NCBI GenBank assembly: GCA_964607675.1
Contig: CAZSLC010000003.1
Span: 49,166-113,165 of the forward strand
From: CAZSLC01 sp964607675
GTDB taxonomy: Bacteria > Bacteroidota > Bacteroidia > Bacteroidales > UBA932
Direction: 5' to 3'
Length of the DNA: 64,000 bases
Part shown: positions 17,941-25,407 of the stretch, one piece after another
How positions within the stretch are numbered: the first letter of the stretch is position 1
How the letters are laid out: each line of letters opens with the position of its first letter
The notes under the pieces: model-generated
What the model saw: only the letters and a program-made list of their open reading frames with translations
Told to the model about the DNA's origin: nothing
The model's database searches: none
Position numbers and translations under genes: made by a program

Positions 17941-18717
17941 ATGTCAATATCTATGAAACAAGCTTTATATTCATTTGTGGCCTTACTTTTATTTCCAACA
18001 TTGTTATTTTCTCAAGAGACTAAGAGAATTGATGTTAATGGAGTTAAAATTGATATGGTCAAAGTTGAAGGAGGTACCTTTTATATGGGTATTGACAGCA
18101 TAGCTGGGACCAGACTTGCAGAGTATGTCAAACCCGTACATAGAGTAACTATGTCTTCTTATTATATAGGCAAATATGAAGTAACACAAAAACTATGGGA
18201 AACTGTTATGAAGTCTAATGAGAGTTATACAAAAGGGAGCAATCTCCCCGTTGAGAGGGTTTCGTGGTATGATTGTGAACAATTCATTGCTACTCTAAAC
18301 TCCATTACCGGATTGCACTTTTCCTTTCCAACAGAAGCTCAATGGGAGTATGCTGCTAAAGGGGGAAATAAAAGCAAGGGATATACTTACTCTGGCAGTA
18401 ATGATATTGATGCAGTCGCCTGGTATTTGGACAACAGTGATAATACTATTAGTTTCACAGTAGGGAGCAAAATGCCAAATGAATTAGGGATATATGATAT
18501 GTCCGGAAATGTATGGGAATGGTGTTTTGATTGGTTTAGCAATTATGAGGATATTCCCACTATAAATCCGAGCGGTCCAACTTCTGGGATACGTAAAGTA
18601 ATACGTGGCGGCAGTTCCAGATACAGATCTATTAACTGTCGTACGGGTAACAGATATTTCTATTCTCCAAAATGTGCCTTTAATTTTATCGGACTTAGGC
18701 TTGTCCTTAATCCCTAA
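17941..18717 (+). CDS. Secreted formylglycine-generating-enzyme (SUMF1) family protein
   Basis: A 258-residue protein with a signal peptide (ending LLFSQ) and one SUMF1/FGE-sulfatase domain. Motifs are GGTFYMG, YYIGKYEVTQKLWE, LPVERVSWYDC, FPTEAQWEYAAKGG, MSGNVWEWC and VIRGGSSRYRS. True FGE oxidises a sulfatase cysteine; most bacterial SUMF1 proteins are of unknown function, including ligand-binding ones. No sulfatase lies nearby. It sits between two paralogous lipoproteins downstream of the Rhs toxin, so it may be a cargo or accessory of that system. An ATG at 17953 would also keep the signal peptide. Confidence 0.85.
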   Translation: MSISMKQALYSFVALLLFPTLLFSQETKRIDVNGVKIDMVKVEGGTFYMGIDSIAGTRLAEYVKPVHRVTMSSYYIGKYEVTQKLWETVMKSNESYTKGSNLPVERVSWYDCEQFIATLNSITGLHFSFPTEAQWEYAAKGGNKSKGYTYSGSNDIDAVAWYLDNSDNTISFTVGSKMPNELGIYDMSGNVWEWCFDWFSNYEDIPTINPSGPTSGIRKVIRGGSSRYRSINCRTGNRYFYSPKCAFNFIGLRLVLNP

Positions 18718-18729
18718 CTCATTACTGGT

Positions 18730-19659
18730 ATGAAAGGTCATATTTTATATATTATTTGTTTAATTTTCACTATAGTCTCTTGTAAAAATGTAAATGTTAA
18801 GGATTTGGATTATACGACTAAATCATCATTCAGTTTCTACTCACCAGCCGTCTTTGTCGCTCACTATGGATATGGTGAAAAAGTAATAACAAGATTGTCA
18901 TTTCCGAATGGTGATAATTATTTCTATTCTGGGAAATATCCTCCCGATATGGATTTCTCGACTCTTAATAATTATGTTTATTGTTATATTACTTCATCAG
19001 AACTTATTCAGGGAAAACAGGTTTTATCTTTCGAAGAGGACGGGAGAGTGGGGATCGGATATTATGCCGGGTCAGAACAGTATGGAGACGATACGTCAAT
19101 TTTTATTCTTCCTTGCTGGCAGGATATAGAAATCAACGACCAATTTTATATGTATTCTGAATACCTTGATTCTGTCATTTATGGATTAGATTATGAACTT
19201 ATGGATTTGCCGTTTATATCTAAACAGAATCTTTATTTTTTGTCAGACATCCCCAACGGTAATTCCTGCATAATGGAAAGAAAATACAATGCTGACAAAT
19301 CGTTTAATGTAAAATATTACAGGATTAAGGGGGAAACAAAGACTTATAAAGAGAAACGACATGTGTCAAAAAAACATAATTTAATAATAAAAAATGCAGT
19401 TATCACTGAGACAAATGACAGTATTTTTATTTTTGATTATTATGTAGGAGAAACAAAGCATAGAGACACTTGTTTGTGTAACAAACTTTTTTATCTTGAA
19501 AACTATTATGTGGGTGACATTATTAATATATGGATTTTAAATGATAATCCGCGTAATTATCGAATAATAGATGTCTGCCATATTAACGACAATGAAATAA
19601 ACGATGTAAAGTACTTTTATTGGAAAAATCAAGCATCACCAAAGACACATTGCAAATGA
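18730..19659 (+). CDS. Lipoprotein paralogous to the one after the Rhs toxin
   Basis: A 309-residue protein with a lipobox (TIVSC, about residues 14-18). It clearly duplicates the 16984-17931 protein: NGDNYFYSGKYPPDMDFSTL near residue 60 and LENYYVGD near 255 match, as does spacing. Identity is modest, so the duplication is old or the copies were acquired separately. It follows the SUMF1-type gene by 12 nt. Function is unknown; a second immunity or shield protein kept after its toxin tip was lost is one possibility. Confidence 0.65.
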   Translation: MKGHILYIICLIFTIVSCKNVNVKDLDYTTKSSFSFYSPAVFVAHYGYGEKVITRLSFPNGDNYFYSGKYPPDMDFSTLNNYVYCYITSSELIQGKQVLSFEEDGRVGIGYYAGSEQYGDDTSIFILPCWQDIEINDQFYMYSEYLDSVIYGLDYELMDLPFISKQNLYFLSDIPNGNSCIMERKYNADKSFNVKYYRIKGETKTYKEKRHVSKKHNLIIKNAVITETNDSIFIFDYYVGETKHRDTCLCNKLFYLENYYVGDIINIWILNDNPRNYRIIDVCHINDNEINDVKYFYWKNQASPKTHCK

Positions 19660-19733
19660 AAAAACTTATTTTTATGTAGGTTTCTCAAAAATGTAAGCTT
19701 TCTCGATAATCGGACATTTAACAATTAGACTGA

Positions 19734-20006
19734 ATTATTAAATTTGTCATAATAAGAACGATTAAAAACAAAAACAATAATATTCTATCAACATCTCATC
19801 ATAAAAGTGCAGAAGCAGTAAGTGGGTATTTGTTTTTTAATGATTATACAATTAGAGGTATTATTCATAGCCATCCAAAAAATATTTTTCCCTCAGATGA
19901 TGATAAAAATTATTCCAAATTAGTTAAAGCAAAATTCCCAACATCAATTATTAAAATTTATATTAATAACGAATATTATTCTTATGATCAAGATGGTTTG
20001 TTATAA
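19734..20006 (+). pseudogene. Orphan JAB-type toxin tip (C-terminal fragment)
   Basis: A frame without a start, opening after a TGA at 19731-19733, encodes 90 residues to a TAA at 20004. It contains GIIHSHPKNIFPSDDD, the JAMM metal-binding pattern HxHP followed by SxxD, as in JAB-like polymorphic toxins. There is no Rhs core in front of it, so it is a displaced tip left behind by exchange. Its 3' end overlaps the next gene by 23 nt, the usual toxin-immunity arrangement. Confidence 0.7.
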
Positions 20007-20490
20007 TTATTTATTATTAGCGACTATGCTAATCACAAGCATTAATATTAATGCTCAAAACTATTATTACTGGGACGATTCAAGCATCTCGACAGTAGAG
20101 GTGTCTGCTAATATTGTAAAGCCTAATGATAGTACTATGTACTCGTTGATAAAAGTTTTTATCGCTCATGAAAAATGGAATAAAAAAAAGGAGAGTTTTT
20201 TAATGCGTATTCCGAAGAACACTTGTATTATTGTTTCAGATATTGTTAGGAATGAGAATGGTATATTCTTTTATTTGGAACATACTTTTGAAAATAATGT
20301 TTTAAAAAGCTTGGTTGATGAAAATAGGAAATATGGCATAATGGAAGTAGATGGAATGAATATAATAGTAAAAGGAGAATATGCATTATTATTTTCAGAT
20401 ACCTCTTTAAAGATAAGGATTCAGTATAGAGATGTAATTGTGCCCATAATACTTGATTTGGGTAGAGCGAATTTCAAATATTGTATATAG
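19984..20490 (+). CDS. Exported small protein, candidate immunity gene truncated by an IS21 element
   Basis: A 168-residue protein with a signal peptide (cleavage near INAQ), otherwise unrecognised. It overlaps the orphan JAB toxin tip, suggesting the cognate immunity protein. An IS21-family element has inserted at 20482; the stop codon TAG (20488-20490) is supplied by the IS end. Joining the flanks across one AAATAT target repeat restores Y-K-E-Q-F-L-Y-T-K and a TAA at 23204-23206. The original protein was thus 175 residues, and the present one has lost 9 residues and gained Cys-Ile. It may still be functional. Confidence 0.6.
   Translation: MIKMVCYNYLLLATMLITSININAQNYYYWDDSSISTVEVSANIVKPNDSTMYSLIKVFIAHEKWNKKKESFLMRIPKNTCIIVSDIVRNENGIFFYLEHTFENNVLKSLVDENRKYGIMEVDGMNIIVKGEYALLFSDTSLKIRIQYRDVIVPIILDLGRANFKYCI
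20476..20481. repeat. Target-site duplication AAATAT, left copy
   Basis: AAATAT immediately before the TG end of the IS21 element; the same hexamer follows the CA end at 23171-23176. IS21-family elements make 4-8 bp duplications. Confidence 0.85.
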
Positions 20491-20553
20491 CGGAGTAAAA
20501 AAGCCACTTTTAGCGGAGATAAAAAGCCACTTTTGTTGGAGTGGAATGTACCA
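20488..20553 (+). repeat. IS21 left terminal inverted repeat
   Basis: 66 bp from TAGCGGAGT to GAATGTACCA, matching the reverse complement of 23099-23163 with one substitution and one extra A. It contains two GCGGAG..AAGCCACTTTT units, likely transposase sites. Confidence 0.9.
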
Positions 20554-20742
20554 TAAATAATGATAAGGAATGTGCCACTTTTGATGACCTTAGATGTACC
20601 ACTCGAACCATAGCGCCAAGCCTTCATTTGTGGAACTGGAATGTACCAAAAAAGCCACCTTCTCAGAAGCTCCGAAAAGATGGCAGTAATTGAAAGATAA
20701 GTAATAATTTTACTTAGATATTAACCAAAAAATCTAGGTAAA

Positions 20743-22314
20743 ATGAAATTTAAAAACCTTTCAATTATGACCACAAAATTAAAAACATTACTGGAATTCC
20801 ATGCAAAAGGATTTTCCCAACGACGGATCTCTGCTTATTTAGAATTAAGTAGGACCTCAGTTAAAAATTATTTAAGTCGACTCTTAGAATCAGGAAAAAC
20901 AATTGATGAGTTATTACAATTACCAGATGACGAACTTCTTAAATTATCCTGCAAAGAGACATTTAAACAAAGTCCTGATTCTCGTTATGAGATTTTAGAA
21001 CCACTTTTAGAAATCTATCATCAAAAGTCTCAAAGAAAGTATGTTACTATACAGCTAATATGGGAAGAGTATGTAGAAGAATATGGTATAGATAAGACAT
21101 ATTCTTACACGACTTTTAAGCATCATCTTCAAGAATATCAAAAGTCATGCACATATACTTATCATAATACACATCAGCCTGGTGATGTACTACAAGTTGA
21201 TTTTGCCGGAGATAAATTATATTTAACAGATATAATTACTGGTAAAAAGATGCCTGTAGAATTATTATGTTGTATTCTTCCTTGTAGTAATCTTCTATTT
21301 ATTTATGCTATGCTTGATTCTTGTTGTGATAACTTATTTAATGGTATTTCTAAAAGCCTAGAATATATAGGAGGTGTTCCAAATCGTATTCTTAGTGATA
21401 ATATGAAACAATGGGTTACTAAACGTGATAAGTATGAGCCTAGCTTTACAGATGCAGCACTAGAATTTGGTTTTCATTACTCTACTATTATTAAAGCTAC
21501 AGGAGTACGTAAACCAAAACATAAAGCCACAGTAGAATCTAGCGTTCAACAAACATATCAAAGAGTTTATGCGAAAATTGCAGATGATGTATTTTATGAT
21601 ATTAACGAACTTAATGCTATACTATTAGAATTGTTACACGAATTCAACAATAGGCAGATGCAGCACCATGATCACAGCAGATTTGATTATTTTAATGCTA
21701 ATGAAAAAGGATATCTGAACCCATTACCATCAAATCCTTTTAAATTAAAATATACTAAGCGATGTAAAATTAGTAGCAACTATCACTTTTATATTAACAC
21801 ACATCAATATAGTGTGCCTTATGAATATGTTAATAAAGAAGTTATTATTATTTATGATGTAGAAACAGTTGAAGTATACGATACTAACTTTTCAAGAATT
21901 ACTTCTCACAAAAGGTCTCATAAAAAGTATGGGTATACTACTAACATAGAACATATGCCTGAAAGGCACAAGGCGTATGAGAAAAGTAAAGGATTAAAAG
22001 ATACAACTTCATACCTAGAAAAAGCAGAGAGTATTAGCCCATTGTTAAAACAAGTAATAGAACACATAATAAATAATGGAGCTTGTATAGAACAAGCTTA
22101 TACTAGTTGTGAATTAATCCTACAGTTATATAAAATCCACCCAGATGAGTTAATACCAGCATGTGAGTATGCTATAAATAATCTTAAACAGATAAACTTC
22201 TCCATCATAAAACAAATAATTACAAACAAAATATATCTTAAAAGAGAAGTAGACATCATTTCTCATCAGATAATACATTCGAACCTCAGAGGTAAAGATG
22301 AATTCTTAAATTAA
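20743..22314 (+). CDS. istA: IS21 family transposase IstA
   Basis: A 523-residue transposase. An N-terminal helix-turn-helix (GFSQRRISAYLELSRTSVKNYL) recognises the terminal repeats. The DDE integrase core follows with VLQVDFAGDKLYL (first Asp), ILSDNMKQWV (second Asp) and ATVESSVQQTYQR (Glu). A beta-rich C-terminal region ends the protein. An AGG-like site (AGGTAAA) precedes the ATG; a later ATG at 20767 is possible. istB starts 8 nt downstream. Confidence 0.93.
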   Translation: MKFKNLSIMTTKLKTLLEFHAKGFSQRRISAYLELSRTSVKNYLSRLLESGKTIDELLQLPDDELLKLSCKETFKQSPDSRYEILEPLLEIYHQKSQRKYVTIQLIWEEYVEEYGIDKTYSYTTFKHHLQEYQKSCTYTYHNTHQPGDVLQVDFAGDKLYLTDIITGKKMPVELLCCILPCSNLLFIYAMLDSCCDNLFNGISKSLEYIGGVPNRILSDNMKQWVTKRDKYEPSFTDAALEFGFHYSTIIKATGVRKPKHKATVESSVQQTYQRVYAKIADDVFYDINELNAILLELLHEFNNRQMQHHDHSRFDYFNANEKGYLNPLPSNPFKLKYTKRCKISSNYHFYINTHQYSVPYEYVNKEVIIIYDVETVEVYDTNFSRITSHKRSHKKYGYTTNIEHMPERHKAYEKSKGLKDTTSYLEKAESISPLLKQVIEHIINNGACIEQAYTSCELILQLYKIHPDELIPACEYAINNLKQINFSIIKQIITNKIYLKREVDIISHQIIHSNLRGKDEFLN

Positions 22315-22322
22315 TAAATGCT

Positions 22323-23078
22323 ATGAATACAGAAACAACAATATATCAACTAGAGAGCCAACTAAAACTTAAAGGTATGGCTCAAAGACTAAGAGCTATA
22401 TTAGAAATGCCAATACATACCAGACCATCTCTATATCTAGCTTTAGCTGAGATGATAGAATCTGAGTTATATTATAGAAAAGAAGTTAAGACAGAGAAAC
22501 TCTTAAAAACTAGTAAATTACGCTTTAAATCTCCATTAGAAGAAGTTATATGTTCCACAGAAAGAGACTTATCTAAAGAAACTATATCTTCTTTAGCTAC
22601 ATGTGATTATATATTGCAAGGAAGACATATTATTATTACAGGAAAAGCTGGGTGTGGAAAGACATGGCTGAGTTGTGCATTAGGAAGACAAGCTTGTTTA
22701 CGTGGATACAAAGTCTTATTCTTTAATATTATCAAATTTGCAGAAGAACTTACAAGTGCTAATTTGACTGGAAACTATCTTAAATATATTGAAAAAATCA
22801 TGAGAAATGATTTGATTATTCTTGATGATTTCGGATTAAGTACAATGGATGAAAAATTAAGATTGGCTATCTATCAACTACTCGATGGTAATAGAGAAGA
22901 TTATAAAATATCTATTATTCTTACATCTCAACTTCCTGTAGAAAATTGGTATGATTACTTAAATCCTGGCTCTCAAACTGAATCTATCTTAGATAGACTT
23001 TTTAATTCTGCTACAAGGATAAATTTAGAAGGAAAATCTTTAAGAAAATCAAAAATAAATACTACTTATGAACCATAA
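22323..23078 (+). CDS. istB: IS21 helper ATPase IstB
   Basis: A 251-residue AAA+ ATPase that regulates target capture by IstA. The Walker A loop is GKAGCGKTWLS near residue 108 and Walker B is DLIILDDFG near 160, followed by SIILTSQLP and an arginine-bearing LDRLFNSATR. Length and motifs are normal, with no frameshift. Confidence 0.94.
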   Translation: MNTETTIYQLESQLKLKGMAQRLRAILEMPIHTRPSLYLALAEMIESELYYRKEVKTEKLLKTSKLRFKSPLEEVICSTERDLSKETISSLATCDYILQGRHIIITGKAGCGKTWLSCALGRQACLRGYKVLFFNIIKFAEELTSANLTGNYLKYIEKIMRNDLIILDDFGLSTMDEKLRLAIYQLLDGNREDYKISIILTSQLPVENWYDYLNPGSQTESILDRLFNSATRINLEGKSLRKSKINTTYEP

Positions 23079-23098
23079 AATTACTGTCTCTTTCGGGG

Positions 23099-23163
23099 TG
23101 GTACATTCCACTCCAACAAAAGTGGCTTTTTATCTCCGCTAAAAGTGGCTTTTCACTCCGCTA
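23099..23163 (-). repeat. IS21 right terminal inverted repeat
   Basis: 65 bp, the inverted partner of 20488-20553, lying 20 bp after the istB stop and ending 7 bp before the CA terminus. Confidence 0.9.
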
Positions 23164-23295
23164 TTACGCAAAATATTACAAGGAACAATTTTTATATACA
23201 AAATAATAACGGACAGATAGATGATTTTTTAGATTTCTATATTTTAAAGAAAGATGTTAGAACTGAGAAATAGTTATATATATGTATTGAATCTA

Positions 23296-23824
23296 AACCT
23301 TGCTGTTGCCCGTGAGTGTAATAAAATCAAGAGTTTCTGGAATGTAGCTGGACAGGGCAGGACCCATTGGGAGAGAAATACTATGGAATGAGTAGTTATG
23401 GGTTCTGTGGAGGGAATCCAGTAAAGTTTATTGACTCTGATGGGCGTGATTTAAAACCTGCTGGAACTGCGGAGTTGATAATGATACAAAATACATTGCC
23501 AAAAGAAGCTCGTGATTACGTAAAATTAGATAAAAATGGATTGATTGACCGAACGTTGTTAAATTTGTACGGTGGAGAGAGTTTAAATTTCAACAATTTG
23601 AAAACATAGGTGGACTATCTACGGGTGAAAGTGGATTTATGGGGAAAACTCTATTTCCAGATAAAGAAGGCATACAAAATTCACCAAACGGAAATATTAT
23701 TGTTATTGTCAATAAAAATTTATCACCCGCAGGTGCCCTCCCTGGTGCGTTAGATACTTCTCTAATTTACTGCACTGATGAGTTTGTTAATAGTTACTTA
23801 TCTGTTTTAATAAATAATAGATAA
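23296..23824 (+). pseudogene. Deletion derivative of a second Rhs gene with a broken toxin tip
   Basis: 23296-23341 aligns imperfectly with 15636-15681 of the complete Rhs gene (NLAVARE against NLTIARE). At ATGTAGC (23342-23348) the sequence jumps to the equivalent of 16253, so 571 bp are missing between two copies of this heptamer. An 81-bp identical core follows, then a different tip (FIDSDGRDLKPAG, NTLPKEARDYVKLD) in frame to a TAG-type stop at 23609. A second frame then resumes with STGESGFMGKTLFPDKEG, GNIIVIVNKNLSPAG and a short unrelated end at 23824. The tip family was not firmly identified; it is inactive as it stands. Confidence 0.8.
23342..23422 (+). repeat. 81-bp direct repeat, copy B
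   Basis: Identical to 16253-16333; see that entry. It lies 7,089 bp downstream in the same orientation, so recombination would delete or exchange everything between the two tips, including the IS. Confidence 0.9.
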
Positions 23825-24039
23825 GTAACTATTACACATACAATAGATGCGATAACACCTTTAATTAGAGCTATTTTAAATAAAGGTTGAGAAGCATAGA
23901 ACATCAAACTTAATACTATAAAGTATATTAGCCATGCTAAAAATAATTTTATTTTTATATTCATATCCATAAATTTTAATAAAAACAATCGCAGACAAAT
24001 ATAATATAATGTATCTTCTATAAGAATTTTCCACATCAC
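23794..24039 (-). CDS. Possible small membrane protein opposite the Rhs remnant
   Basis: An open frame of up to 81 residues; the likeliest start is ATG at 23970 or 23964, giving about 56-58 residues. From there it has a Lys-rich start and two hydrophobic segments (LFLAWLIYFIVLSLMFYA and GVIASIVCVIVTYLLF), with a Lys/Asp tail. The last 31 nt overlap the opposing Rhs remnant. Small two-helix membrane proteins occur as immunity or accessory genes in such islands, but an AT-rich chance ORF cannot be excluded. Confidence 0.35.
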   Translation of the reverse strand: MMWKILIEDTLYYICLRLFLLKFMDMNIKIKLFLAWLIYFIVLSLMFYASQPLFKIALIKGVIASIVCVIVTYLLFIKTDK

Positions 24040-24135
24040 TTTAATTCGCTCAAAACTGTATAGAAGTTGGAGCGAAGTTGCTATAATTTCTTAGTTTGTT
24101 CTTCATCTTTTTTCTTACTGTGTCACCTTAAGACT
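24040..24135. other. Right edge of the island, nothing recognised
   Basis: Non-coding, AT-rich sequence between the small membrane ORF and the decayed copy of the protease 3' end. No repeat, tRNA or integrase-like feature was seen. Confidence 0.4.
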
Positions 24136-24193
24136 ATAAAGATATTATTGAACAAGAGATAATGGTCAAATTAAAGAATTATTGACAAGATAG
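24136..24193 (+). pseudogene. Decayed copy of the S41 protease gene 3' end (island right boundary)
   Basis: 24136-24171 matches 9651-9687 with one missing A and one C-to-T change. The sequence then jumps across 52 bp, between two CAAAT pentamers (9683 and 9735 in the intact gene), to match 9735-9761 as 24167-24193. Both copies end in codons for IKELLTR plus a stop, with synonymous changes (GAG/GAA, CTA/TTA). It marks where the protease gene ended before the island arrived. The U32 gene stop (24166-24168) lies inside it. Confidence 0.85.
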
Positions 24194-25407
24194 ACTTTGT
24201 CATTTCTACGAAGCCTATTTGATATTGGGATTGAACAATAGATACCCTGATTGGCTGTTTCGCATTTTTCAAGATCAACTCTTATCTCTTGGATGTTTAA
24301 CTCTATGACCCCTGTAGATGGCCCTATGATCATTATGTCTTGACCAACAGATATAGGGGCAGCCTCTACCAATATCTCAGCCACACCGATATTTGAAAAA
24401 TAATTGGTAACTTTTCCAATATACTGTTTCTTTTTTGTAGCCTTGTTGCCATATACATCGCTCCATTCTCCAAGTTTTGCACCTTGATAGTATCCATCCC
24501 AAAAGCCCCTGTTAAACACTTCCGACAATTGCTCCTTTAGCTTAAGTGCCATTTCTGGTGAGAAACAACCGTTGTTGTATGCCTCTGCTGCTTTGCTATA
24601 TGCATTGGTTACTTTGAGGACATATTCAGCAGAGCGTGCTCTTCCCTCTATTTTAAGAACAGTGACACCTGCTTTTACTATTTTATCTATAAATTCAATG
24701 GTGCAAAGATCTTTGGGAGACATGATATATTTGTTGTCAACTAACAATTGTCGCCCTGTCTCCAAATCTGTCACTTCATAGCCACGGCGGCACAGTTGGA
24801 AGCATGAACCTCTATTTGCTGACGAATTGTATTCATGAAGGCTAAGGTAGCATTTCCCAGATATTGCCATACAAAGTGCTCCATGGCAGAACATTTCTAT
24901 TCGTACAAGGTTCCCTGATGGGCCGCAAATATTTTCATTCTCGATAATCTCACTGATCTCTTTAACTTGGTAGAGATTCAACTCTCTTGCCAACACCACT
25001 ACATCGGCAAACTGGGCATAAAAGCGAAGAGACTCGATGTTGGAAATACTCAACTGAGTCGAAATATGCACCTCCATATCTATGGATCTCGCATAGGATA
25101 TAACAGCCATATCCGAGGCTATCACAGCAGTCACTCCTGCCATTTTAGCACTATCGAGAGTAAGTCTTGCTGCCTCTAAGTCCTCATTGTAAAGGGTGAT
25201 ATTGAGGGTAAGATATGATTTCACACCATTCTCTTTACAGATCTCAACAATTTTAGGGAGATCATGGGAAGAGAAATTATTTGCAGAGTGTGATCGCATA
25301 TTAAGATTTTCGACTCCGAAATAGACAGAATCTGCACCACCTTGTATAGCGGCCATCAGACATTCAAAATTGCCTGCTGGTGCCATTATCTCAACTTTTT
25401 TCATCAT
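24166..25407 (-). CDS. U32 family peptidase-like RNA hydroxylation protein
   Basis: A 413-residue U32 family member with the family start MAPAGNFECLMAAIQGGADSVYFG, then EMFCHGALCMAISGKCYLS and RGSCFQLCRRGY carrying the conserved cysteines. Family members TrhP and RlhA hydroxylate tRNA and 23S rRNA with prephenate-derived chemistry; the annotation as peptidase is historical. Which RNA is the target cannot be told here. The start overlaps the stop of the upstream synthase gene (ATGA). The last residues are encoded within the decayed protease 3' end, showing the two genes formerly overlapped tail to tail by about 27 bp. Confidence 0.87.
   Translation of the reverse strand: MMKKVEIMAPAGNFECLMAAIQGGADSVYFGVENLNMRSHSANNFSSHDLPKIVEICKENGVKSYLTLNITLYNEDLEAARLTLDSAKMAGVTAVIASDMAVISYARSIDMEVHISTQLSISNIESLRFYAQFADVVVLARELNLYQVKEISEIIENENICGPSGNLVRIEMFCHGALCMAISGKCYLSLHEYNSSANRGSCFQLCRRGYEVTDLETGRQLLVDNKYIMSPKDLCTIEFIDKIVKAGVTVLKIEGRARSAEYVLKVTNAYSKAAEAYNNGCFSPEMALKLKEQLSEVFNRGFWDGYYQGAKLGEWSDVYGNKATKKKQYIGKVTNYFSNIGVAEILVEAAPISVGQDIMIIGPSTGVIELNIQEIRVDLEKCETANQGIYCSIPISNRLRRNDKVYLVNNSLI

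Larger units (their letters stand above)
20482..23170 (+). mobile_element. IS21-family insertion sequence, complete
   Basis: The element is about 2689 bp, with ends TG...CA and AAATAT target duplications at 20476-20481 and 23171-23176. It carries istA and istB in the usual order. Near-perfect inverted repeats at 20488-20553 and 23099-23163 contain the motif AAAAGCCACTTT twice, and additional degenerate copies lie further inside the left end: the multiple terminal repeats expected for IS21. It looks intact, so it may still be active. It interrupts the last codons of the candidate immunity gene. Confidence 0.93.

Noticed and set aside
17941..18717. SUMF1-type protein as a true sulfatase-maturating enzyme
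   Set aside because: No sulfatase is nearby and the protein belongs to an Rhs-associated gene set; family membership alone does not support that activity.
23163..23273. Open frame after the IS starting I-T-Q-N-I-T-R-N-N, first read as the missing end of the interrupted gene
   Set aside because: Once the AAATAT target duplication was recognised, the frame-preserving junction gives a different, shorter end (stop at 23206). A past frameshift cannot be excluded.
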